Below are positions 54,648 to 64,000 of a DNA stretch of 64,000 nucleotides, in pieces. A model generated the notes under the pieces. It had not been told where the DNA came from. It was given only the letters and a program-made list of their open reading frames with translations, and searched no databases. This DNA is from Topomyia yanbarensis. Lineage: Eukaryota; Arthropoda; Insecta; Diptera; Culicidae. The stretch spans positions 6,138,001 through 6,202,000 of the forward strand of contig NC_080672.1 of the NCBI RefSeq assembly GCF_030247195.1, read 5' to 3'. The number at the start of each line of letters is the position of its first letter. Position 1 is the stretch's first letter. The position numbers and the translations under genes are program-made.

Positions 54648-57457
54648 TTAAAACTAGAGTCATTCCAATGTCAGATAATTACAATTTACCGGATAATACT
54701 GGCTTAACAGACGCAGAAAAAGCAGCTTTAGTCGGAGCTTGGAGCATTGTAAAGAAAGATATATTGATGCATGGCACCAACATATTTGTACGGTACGTAT
54801 CCATTATTTTGACAAATTTAAATACATTCACATCAATTATGTTACAGTTTCTTTGAGGAACATCCGAAATATCTAAATTATTTTGACTTTTCACAAGACT
54901 CGGAAGCAACAGAAATCAAAGATAATGAATCTTTACATGCTCATGCTTTGAATGTTATGCAATTTATTGGTGAGTGTTATTTCAGTGACTTACATAGAGT
55001 TTGATATTGTCTGCCAATTATTTTGTTCAAAAGAATTACACAATTTTGGCTTCATTGGAAAATAATTGTTTATGAATTATATCGAAGTTTGTTTTCTAAT
55101 AATTTTCAGGAACACTTATCGATTATGGTCTTGAGAACCCTGTTATGCTTAAATGCAGCCTTACGAAGATGGTTAGGAATCATAAAAGACGGGCCATTGT
55201 AAAGTCGGACGTTGAGGTATTAGTAATCTATACTGTTTATCGTTTTCTCTAATAATTTTTGCTTTGCTTTTATGACAAGGGCAGTATTGCTTGAGGGGTT
55301 GGACTCTGTGCTTCTAATTCATCGATCTGCTTAATCTTAGGTCGCTTGGTTTAGTTGTGATGGTTTCATGTGTCGAATGCAGAACTTTCAGCTTCCACGT
55401 TGCGATTTTTTCTCGTGTTAATGTCACAGTGCAGCTGATGCAGCGCATTAAATTCATGATCAACATCACACACAGTATTGGCTTCCTACATAGGTGCTTG
55501 AGTATCGACGACGCTTCGGCCTCGTGCACTGTGTGGCCTGTGTTAAGCCAAAGCGGATCAAGCGTCATTTGGAACCTACATCAATTTATTTCAAATAGTA
55601 ACCGCAAGCAAATAAGTATCCTTAAACTTTCTATGATAATGGTAAATTATCGAGAAATGATTTTTTGCATTTAAAATACCAGGAAAAAATTATGGCGCTC
55701 AGTTCGGTTTGGCTTATTGCAGGTCATACCGTCGAGTTAAACTTTTGGTGTACGATGCTGGGTTTTCAAATTACTTGATATTGGGCTGCCTAGCTTGAGA
55801 ACACGGACTTATGTATAAAAGCAAATTACGCTGTTTGGTTCAGCACTCGAATATACACCATAAATAGTTACTTTCTAGATTTTTTGATTCCTCGAAATTT
55901 TTATCCCCACTGGCACAACATCTTTAAACCGATCCTGATAAACAAACGAAAAAAATAATTTTTTTATCGTTTTCTTTCTTCTTTTCAAAAAGCAATCACA
56001 TAGCAAACTAAAAGTCCATGATTTCCTCATGCCCATGGTCCAAGTTCACCCCCACTGCATGGTGTTTTGATAATGATGGAATTAGGTTCTTTTTTGTCAG
56101 TAGTATGCCACGGAACCCGTTCTAGGATACCGATCCTACCAAGATTACCAAATGAAGATCGTAAAGAAATAATGGGGCTCGTCTTTCCAAGCTTTCATGA
56201 GGGTTTTCATTCTCGTTCTGTTTAGAGAGAATGATAGGAGTAGACAATACTGGAAGAAATAAATTAAAAAAAATGAAAAACAATTACTGTTTACAGGATT
56301 CGAACGCAACGCAATCTACCATTGTGCAGGCATGGTGCTTCAAAGCGGCCGTCAATACGTCGTAGTACTCAACGGATACGTCCAAATCGAAGTCGGCGCA
56401 GATGTTGAAGCACTATTCTGCTTGTGCCTTAAGGTTTCTGTACATTTGGCTGGCTTGAACGTCAATCACTGCATCGATGACGACATGGTGGATATACTTC
56501 CGACAGTCGCGCTAGTGCACTGAGTGCACGCTGCTCTGAAAATCTAGCGACATTGTCTTAGCGCACCAGCTGTTCGTCGTTCAGTTTTTAGGGCACCAGC
56601 TGTTCATCGTTCAGACTCCTGATAATTTCAGCAATATGAACTGGCTTCGATTTTCGATTCCTAGCATTGTTCCTTCGACCAACTTTAGTCCGCAGTTCTG
56701 CTATTCGGCTTTCCAAACGATGAATCCACGCGAGGTTTTAGAAGTTAGGGCCAGTACAGCATACGCCATCTCCTTGTGGGTGTGTTTGCAATGCATAAAA
56801 GCAACGAATCACGAATCATTTTTCGCTGTTACTGGCCGCCTGTTAACGTTAATAGTCACTTGGTCATTCATAGCATCATTAATAGGTGGCACATTGCCTG
56901 GTGATGTCTGCTGCTACTGTGTTTGTTTGGCATTTGTGGTACGGGTTGACCCCGTTTGCTGAAAGATCGCACCTCGTCATCTTCCAGCCTGATCCATCTG
57001 ATTCTATGAGCCTATTTCGTTATGGTCGTAACTCGACTAGTACGGGATTGTTAAAATCAATTTGCGGAGTTCGATTTTATAATTCTATAACTTTTTATAC
57101 AAATTCTCTGTCTTGAGGAATATTAGAATTTCCCTCTAGCTGTCTCCGTTGCTACTCACAAACTCGTCGATTCTATATTGTGAATCCTTCTAGTGTCATC
57201 GTGTTTCCTGCACTGATGAAACACGTGACGAATGTCTAAAGGCTATAACACTGAGGTCATAATTATACTATATTTACTTATGAATTTGAATAAATATGTT
57301 ATACCAATAATTATAATATTAACGAAAGGATATTTTACAGGCCGTTTGCGAAGTCATTAAAACGTATTGCCTACAGGCACTGGAACACCATCGTACAAAA
57401 ACACTTGATGAAGCACTTGAAACTTTTTTGGGCAATCTGATCACAGCATTTGATTGA
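54648..57457 (+). CDS. Globin (156 residues), four coding exons
   Basis: The coding sequence runs from 54668; the exon itself starts at 54648 after the acceptor TCATTGCAG, so there is at least one upstream leader exon. Exons 54668-54792, 54848-54969, 55110-55216 and 57341-57457 join in frame (phases 2, 1, 0) to 156 residues, normal for a single globin domain. LTDAEKAALVGAWSIVKKD is helix A. FVRFFEEHPKYLNYFDFS covers B-CD with the CD1 Phe. HAHALNVMQFIG carries the distal His (E7). VRNHKRRAIV carries the proximal His (F8). CLQALEHHRTKT and ALETFLGNLITAF are G-H. It should bind haem and O2 reversibly; tissue role unknown. No signal peptide, so it is probably intracellular. Insect annotation often calls such proteins cytoglobin-1-like. 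Confidence 0.9.
54668..54792 (+). CDS. Globin coding exon 1
   Basis: Starts MSDNYNLPDNTGLTDAEK. The donor splits the Arg codon in FVR, which corresponds to the conserved globin intron B12.2. Confidence 0.88.
54848..54969 (+). CDS. Globin coding exon 2
   Basis: A 55 bp intron precedes it. Encodes FFEEHPKYLNYFDFSQDSEA to VMQFI; the donor GTGAGT follows the first base of a Gly codon in helix E. Confidence 0.88.
55110..55216 (+). CDS. Globin coding exon 3
   Basis: Acceptor AATTTTCAG. Encodes GTLIDYGLENPVMLKCSLTK through SDVE, including proximal His F8. The phase 0 donor corresponds to the conserved intron G7.0. Confidence 0.88.
55217..57340 (+). other. Globin intron 3 (2.1 kb) with an inserted GC-richer block
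   Basis: The part at about 56290-57115 is higher in GC than the rest and coding-like on the minus strand in broken frames (for example RNNARNRKSKPVHIAEI, then LNDEQLVP). It contains a near-duplicate CACCAGCTGTTCGTCGTTCA / CACCAGCTGTTCATCGTTCA at about 56565 and 56592. It could be a decayed transposon or retrogene I cannot name. Confidence 0.6.
57341..57457 (+). CDS. Globin coding exon 4
   Basis: Acceptor ATTTTACAG. 38 codons AVCEVIKTYCLQALEHHRTK to NLITAFD then TGA 57455-57457. Confidence 0.88.
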   Translation, partial: AVCEVIKTYCLQALEHHRTKTLDEALETFLGNLITAFD

Positions 57458-57628
57458 ACATTAAACAATGAACATACCGGAGTTATTAATTTTTTTTCAA
57501 TTCGACTATAATCATGGCGAAAATTACACAAGAATCTAATTGAACATACAGAAGATCATAATTTTTTTCGCTATTCAACTATTGTGTTAATCGTTAATGC
57601 GTTAATTGTGGCATAAATGCAATGTGCT

Positions 57629-57634
57629 AATAAA
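57629..57634 (+). terminator. Polyadenylation signal of the globin
   Basis: AATAAA 172 bp after the stop codon, the first canonical signal downstream. Confidence 0.6.
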
Positions 57635-57659
57635 ATCACAATAATTTTTGTGTGCTACT

Positions 57660-59439
57660 ATAAAGAAACTAAAAAACAACGACATACTAAAAGTGTAAAA
57701 GCTATGATTATTTGCGTGGATCTAATGAGGTTAAATTCGCGTCGAGGGTGAATGCATCAGTCAGTTCTTAGTGATAAAAGATGTTTGTTTGCCAGCGCAT
57801 ATACCTATTATATACAATGTGGAAGTGGAATGTTAATTGGTCGCATTCCATCTTTATCTTTATTACCTCTGAGAAAAACAACTCATAGATAACCATATGC
57901 CCAAAAGATTTATGGTAGTTTTGAACTATATGCGAGTTTTTCTAAAATCTTTACCCGATGATTTGCATATGGCCGGCAAATAGAATTGAGCGCCATTTAT
58001 TTTTGCGATGTTGAAATTTGGTCCATCACAAATTAAAAAATGGAGCAATCCAATCAAAAACATTAGGCAAAATTTAAGCGAAATTGGACCATATTAACAT
58101 GTGTCCCGAAGCGATAAAAGTTTTATATGGAAATTACATGTATTTTTGCTTACGTTTTAAATGAACATTCATAACTTTTTTCAAAATGATCGAACAATTT
58201 TGAAACTTGATAGAGTTCGAGCACACTATAGGTGATTAAAAAAATTATATGGATGAAACAAAATTGAAAAAAAGTTTTTAAAGAACGACTAAAAATCTAA
58301 GCATTTTATTAATACAATAATTGTAAAAACTTTTTTTTCAAGTTATCGCAAATACACGATTGAAAGCTTGCATCATGCGTTCGATTTCTACCAAGTTTCG
58401 AAATTTTTCGATCTCTTCGAAAAAAGTTAAGAATTTTCATAAAAAACGTATGAAAGAATACATGGAATTCCCGTAAAACCCTTAAACGCTTTGGAGTACG
58501 TATTAATTTAGTCCAATTTGGCCCAAAAACAATTCATGCCTTGTTTCGTTTTTGACCGGCAATGGACAAAATTCCAACATTACCACCCTACTGAACATGA
58601 TCATGCTATAGTTTACCGGACGATAAAGTATGCCAGAAGTTAAAAAAGAGTAAATCACACAAAATCACATGCAAATATTTGAACCATAAACAAATTCAAT
58701 CACACAATCAGATTACTATTTTAACAAACTTCCGTAGAATAACCAGAGTTGCTCTGGAACACCTGTGGGACTTGGATTAGGATCACAGGTAGGCCGATTC
58801 CATATTGAGATGAATATTTCTATCTAGAGACCAGATCACTTATGAAGCATTTTGGTATACTAACTCAAATAAATGTAATTGTACCTGCCAACCCACAATT
58901 TCAGAGTTTTTTGCATTGCGTATATCACATTAAACCTCTGCTAGTAAGTAACTGTACATAATACAAAACGTCACTCACGGGGACAAGCATATATGCAATA
59001 GCGAAGTTGCTAAACCAATTTCCTTACTGCAATAGGTCTAAATACTGGATGCAATGGTTTATCTCTTACAAAAAGTCTAAGTCTAAGTTTCAAAATTTTT
59101 CGATCATTTTGAGAAAAATAGTGAATTTTAAAATATAACATAAAAAGATGAATGTATTTCTCATACAAAACTTTAAGCGCTTTTGGGTACGTTTTAATAT
59201 AAAGAAGTTGGGCATTCCACTGCATGGTCGTTGATGGAACATAACTCATTATCATGTGCCGATCCTACTGTGATTGACTTCTTATTGATTTTTTAGTTCC
59301 GCACACACGAATAGCCTATCCCCGAGTGAGTTTCAAGGTATAATTATTCTAAATAGACGTAGGCATCCCCCCCCCCCCGACCACGGTCATCCCTCGCCTA
59401 TACGTTACCATCTTTTCTAAATTCCGATGACGAAATCGA
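57660..59439. other. Intergenic region with a weak direct repeat
   Basis: 58378-58520 and 59070-59215 share TTTCGAAATTTTTCGATC-like words, a GAATTTT..TACATGGAATT/GAATGTATTT stretch, and TAAACGCTTTGGAGTACG / TAAGCGCTTTTGGGTACG. A diverged dispersed repeat is likely. No genes. Confidence 0.4.
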
Positions 59440-60535
59440 TCAGGAGACACTGGTCCTAAGTGCGGTCAAAGAGGACCATGGGAACGACCAGTTTCGACCC
59501 CACAACACGTTTATCATTCATTTGTCCCTCAAGAACGTTATCGGGATCGAGTCCACTAAGTACGTTAAGGTGTCCGAAGAAGAAAGAAGCATACAATATG
59601 TACTGCGAACAGCGTCCTAGAAGGTATACCACCAGCTGTTAGGCATCAAGTAGCTAACTACCGGACTCAAGGTTGAAATAGCCTCCCATCCGTCTCTCAA
59701 CAAAACTCCAGGAATCGTCCAAGAACTGGACACTTAAAACCTGGATACGGATACCAAACTGGAAGGACTAAAAAAAGTCCGCAGGATCACAAAAATTGTA
59801 AGTGGCATACCGACGAACACCCCGTTCTGAGTGCTGTTCTTCAACGGCTCCCATCTACCCGAATACGTCTGGAATACATTTACCCTGACTCGTCCACAGA
59901 CGAAATTTGGTGACAAGTAAACGCACTCAGCGGAAACATCTGGTTCTCGCTAGAAATCTGAGGTGTCGCAAGCATTGAGCCTTACGAGATCGCCAAAGAG
60001 TTATGACTGTAGTTTTCCCGGATGGAACCAGCCCTTCCGCGGAGAGGAGCTCTCCGATACCCTCAGCCAGGGACGGAAAAAGCTCACCAGGATCGACAAT
60101 ATCGGGTACCCAAAGAAAGTAGCAACCTCCTGGAACGGTTCTGGTCGTTCTGATCCCCAAAAGTGTTCAGGGAACTCGGACGTCAAGGACTTTTGGCCCA
60201 TCAGCCTACTCCCCTGCATTGGTAGTACCTTCGAACGCATGGTCAACACACGGCTGACCGCGAACAACGCCAGCTGCTGGACGACCTACAAAACGCTTTC
60301 CAGAAAGGTAAGGGCACCGGGTCCTACCTTGCATCGCTGGAGGAAACCCCGTCTTCAAGTGGCCCATCTCCGTGGATTTGCGAATGCCACCGACAAGAGC
60401 TTCTATATCCACCTAAGCTTTACGCATCACTGAGCTACCGATCGCCCGATCCAGATGGCGAACAGCCTCATCCCCTACGAAAGAAACTGACAATCCTTGA
60501 GATCACCATGGACCATGGATGTCTGTGTGAATGTA
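59440..60535 (+). pseudogene. LINE reverse-transcriptase relic
   Basis: VKDFWPISLLPCIGSTFERM then VNTRLTAN (60180-60265) is the RT block before the catalytic palm. It ends ILEITMDHGC, matching the end of the 50.3 kb relic (LEILGITMDRK). The segment between is deleted. Upstream text (59440-60100) is broken and only tentatively part of it. Confidence 0.55.
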
Positions 60536-60631
60536 AGTGTGTCTGTGACAAAAAAAATCTCACTCAATTTCCTCAGATGACTGAGCATATTTTCTCAAAT
60601 TTAGTCTTAAATGGGCGACCGAAAATAAAAG

Positions 60632-61598
60632 TCGCAAGAATAGAACATGCTTTGCAAAACCCGTTTCAAGCACATTAGAATATAAAAATCGGAAATAAAC
60701 TTCAACCATAAAAATCGGACAGAAATCTTTCAGTATAAGAATCGCTTAAAAAGTTCTCACCCGTAAAACTCGGCAAGGATGAACCTCCAGTATAAAAATC
60801 GTTTAAAAATAAATAAATCGCTCATAGGAGCATCCGTATATCTTGATTTTCAATATTAACCCTTTATAAGGCCCAGCGTTTGGGGCTATTAATGAATGTT
60901 ATATTAATAGAAACACGGTTCTCTCACTTAGTTTAGAATATATTTACATTTATTACGTAATAAAGACTGTTTTAAAAATATACTGCAACCGCCCGTTAGA
61001 AAACGTCAGTCTTTGTAATGTTTTATGTATTTTCAACGAGATTGGTGCAAATATAAAGACATATCGAGCTGGATCAGAAATTCAAAAAGAAATTAGGGTG
61101 GGTTGAATTTTCGGATTAAAAATAGTAGTTTTTTAAAATTTGCATCGTCAGCTTATAGGATCTAGAGTATTTTTTTCAAAATCGAGCTAATTTTATTGTC
61201 CAAAAGGAAATCGCCGCATTTTTTTCAAAAAACTCTTCACCAATCTGACACTTTTTACTGTATCTCAATAAAAAGTAATAAGAAGAGTTGCCAGACTCTT
61301 AATAAGTAGATTTCATGAGATTGGAACACTTCTCACTTCATATTCCTGCATTATGAACGAAACGAAAAGGTGGCAATATAGTTGACACTGCCTTATAAAG
61401 GGTTAAAAGTCGACTAACAAAAACTATTTTGTAAGAATCGGATTTATTCTTATCCCGTTCTTTTTACTGAAGATTTTTTTATCCGACTCTTACAAAGGAA
61501 TGGCCCAGTCCGATATTTATGTTTGAAGTTAATATCCGGTATTTATATTCTAATATACTTGAAACGGGTTTTACGAAGCATGTTCTGCCCTTGCGATA
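60632..61598. mobile_element. Foldback element with about 110 bp arms, holding a nested TTAA MITE
   Basis: The left arm (60632-60745: TCGCAAGAATAGAACATGC, AAAACCCGTTTCAAGCACA, ATTAGAATATAAAAATCGG) is inverted at about 61490-61598 (..CTTGAAACGGGTTTTACGAA..). The left arm continues as a loose tandem of TATAAAAATCGG words. The MITE at 60860-61402 lies between the arms. Confidence 0.6.
60860..61402. mobile_element. piggyBac-like MITE family T2
   Basis: 543 bp, CCCTTTATAAGGC to GCCTTATAAAGGG, exactly between TTAA sites (60856-60859, 61403-61406). Non-coding interior. The tip resembles family T1 (CCCTTAAATGCGC). Confidence 0.75.
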
Positions 61599-61602
61599 GA
61601 AT

Positions 61603-62536
61603 GTATAATAAATGGCCGTTCCGAACTGTTTCACTTGATTGCACAGAATACATTTGTGAATTCGCTATCAGACCACCTAAAATATATTTGCAAAAATAAA
61701 TCATAGTTCGAATCAAATTTAGCGAACATATTTGAATGACAAACAAAGTTCTTCACATTCCGTTTAAAATGAAACTAATTGTGCTCAAGTCCGATGAAAA
61801 CTGAAAGAAGAAACTGAAATGAAGTAGATACTGTGATTTTAAAAATGAAAATCATTAGAATTGTCTGACATAGCGACGTTTAAATTGCCATTAAAAATAT
61901 AATCCACATTAAATGGTTACAAAATTTGGATAATATGTTATTCAATAGATAAGCAGCCTTGGAAAAATAAAATATATTAATATTTGAAACATAACTTCTT
62001 AGGCTTTGTCCGGTCACTGAGTGTGGCTCAGTTGGACTGTACGTATCCATGACCCCTATATTAATAAAATTTTCACTTTCCATGAATCTACAATACTAAA
62101 GTAATAAATTCCCAAAAGAAAAAAAAATCCGGTTCACAGGGGAAGAAGTACATAAAGCAACAATAGCCGCATCTTGAATGTTTTAACATTACAAGGGCAA
62201 ATATTTCATGTGTATTGGATTGGTTACATGGCAACTAGAGATGTCCGGGTATGAGTTTTTACGCGAGCCCGAACTCGACCCATAAGTACATTAAAAAACT
62301 TGTTTTCTATAATCGAAATAAAATAAACCTGTTTTGAGCGGCGAATGAACCATCGAGCCCTAATAAACAATACAATACAAAACTGTTTTAATACACCTAG
62401 TTGTGCAATTGTGTCTTTCTCATTTCGGCCTACTATGATTCCACGGCTGGCTACGTACAATATGATTATGGAAATGTCTATTATATTCTGAGTACACCTT
62501 GTACCTATATACAATGGCTCGTCAGACACGAAAAAG
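61603..62536. other. Intergenic stretch
   Basis: CACCTAGTTGTGCAATTGTG at 62393 resembles the edge of the 9056-10380 repeat. Nothing else recognised. Confidence 0.4.
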
Positions 62537-62630
62537 ATGAGCTATGTGTCGACGCTGAAACACTTATCATACTTAATTAGCTTAACCAGCATTAGTTCAA
62601 TGTTGTCTTCTTGCTAACTTATTTGGGCAC
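62537..62630 (+). repeat. Fragment matching the 5' part of the 48.4 kb LINE relic
   Basis: GTCGACGCTGAAACA, then CCAGCATTAGTTCAATGTTG, parallel to 48430-48520. Confidence 0.5.
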
Positions 62631-63142
62631 GCAGGGGTGGGTATGTGAGGTGGATGAAAAAACCGCAACCCACCACCACCATCGTCGAGCTTATTTTGGT
62701 ATACCTGGCATGGTTGGTGAAGGCGATGGGAATAAAAGAGTTGTGGGAGGTAGGATGTGGTAGTGATCTGAGTGGATATGATGGAGAGGGATCTAAGAAT
62801 GGGGATGAGAGGATAGAGGTGCGATCTGTGGAGGATTAATTAACCCCCCGCCACAAATCCCCTGTAAAAATCCAGAATACATAGTTAAATCACAAAAAAG
62901 TAGCCCTGGATTAGGTTGATGATTTTCAGAGTCATGGCATAACCTTTCTATATGAGAGGCAAAAATATGTCAAATCAATCAACTCCAAAAAAGTCAATTC
63001 TCGTCACAATTCTTTTTCAAGACTACATCAAATCGTTACAAGCATTTCAAAAACATTTGGCATCACAATTACAAATGCGATTTTTAAATTTTCTATAGCT
63101 CCCCCCCTTTGAACAGTTTTAATTTCCAGTTTATATGGAATA
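62631..63142. other. Intergenic stretch
   Basis: A purine-rich G/A segment at 62635-62840. No supported gene. Confidence 0.35.
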
Positions 63143-63316
63143 TAGCATTACTTCAAAACAAGTGGATTTTATTATTAATCATAGCAACCATGTTTGAAAA
63201 GCTCCATACGCGAGCGGTGGGTGGCAAGTCTAGTTTACACTCGTATAACGATGGAGCTATTCAAACAGGGTTGCTATGATTAATAATAAAATCCACTTGT
63301 TTTGAAGTCAAGCTAC
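63143..63316. mobile_element. MITE with about 58 bp inverted ends
   Basis: ACTTCAAAACAAGTGGATTT at 63150 is exactly inverted at 63289-63308. The arms continue through ATTATTAATCATAGCAACC to AGCTCCAT. The outer limits and target duplication are uncertain. Confidence 0.65.
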
Positions 63317-63612
63317 ATTTTTAGTTAATAACTTTTCTCAGTAAATTTTCACAAATTTGCAATGTTCTACGAATATGTTTAGTAGAAGAATACGTTTAGA
63401 AATATATAGTGTTCTCATGAATTGATTGATGGGGAGATTTTTTAAGAATTTATTTTCAATTTTAACTGATTTTCTATTCCAATTTCCATATAAACTTTGA
63501 AATTTTTGGAGGGTCCGTACACGCAACCGATCGATACCAAAATTTGCACAATTACTAAGGGCCATAAAAAGAATCAGTAGAGCCTGTTGGAGCTAAAAGT
63601 CAAAAATTGATA

Positions 63613-63932
<320 letters not shown>

Positions 63933-64000
63933 TATCACTTATCTTTATTCTTGAAAGCTTCATATTGAAAATATATATCATAAACCTTTATTCATGTGAA

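Overview
This is animal nuclear DNA, most likely from a culicine (Aedes-like) mosquito. The reasons are intron-split genes with GT..AG splice sites, a Feilai-like tRNA-derived SINE, insect-type non-LTR retrotransposons, and a very high load of small inverted-repeat transposons in AT-rich sequence. The species call is inferred from repeat style and was not searched. There is no operon, CRISPR array, rRNA or functional tRNA gene.

Only two host genes look intact, both on the + strand. A Caprin homologue (36865-46034, four coding exons, 981 residues, about 4.9 kb second intron) encodes an RNA-granule protein of the FMRP/G3BP network. A small globin (54668-57457, four coding exons, 156 residues) keeps both haem-ligand histidines and the ancient B12.2 and G7.0 intron positions. 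A third open frame (33803-34339, 178 residues) lies inside a 2.24 kb transposon and looks like captured host-gene sequence.

Layout. 1-3.1 kb: a LINE 3' end, then decayed intronless copies of glycogen branching enzyme and SF3B3. 3.6-8.4 kb: short transposons with CCC..GGG ends, one split by a 5'-truncated LINE. 9-14.5 kb: diverged repeats, a tandem repeat with a GATA microsatellite tail, and hairpin elements. 14.7-23.55 kb: one giant foldback element with about 300 bp terminal inverted repeats, inverted satellite-like arrays and a non-coding core. 24.7-25.1 kb: a decayed RPL31 copy. 25-36 kb: dense nested short transposons and the gene-capturing element at 32337-34575. 36.6-46 kb: Caprin, with SINEs, MITEs and a LINE relic in its introns. 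46.8-54 kb: a mariner-like MITE carrying about 330 bp of (TA)n, decayed LINE sequence, a SINE and a TTAA-flanked foldback. 54.6-57.6 kb: globin. 57.7-64 kb: LINE relics, a nested foldback and a second (TA)n mariner MITE.

The most unusual points are: (i) the giant asymmetric foldback; (ii) the Pack-type element with 222 bp terminal repeats, a 7 bp target duplication and an open host-like frame; (iii) at least five sequence-unrelated MITE families that share CCC..GGG ends and 2 bp target duplications, implying one mobilising transposase; and (iv) several processed gene relics within 25 kb.
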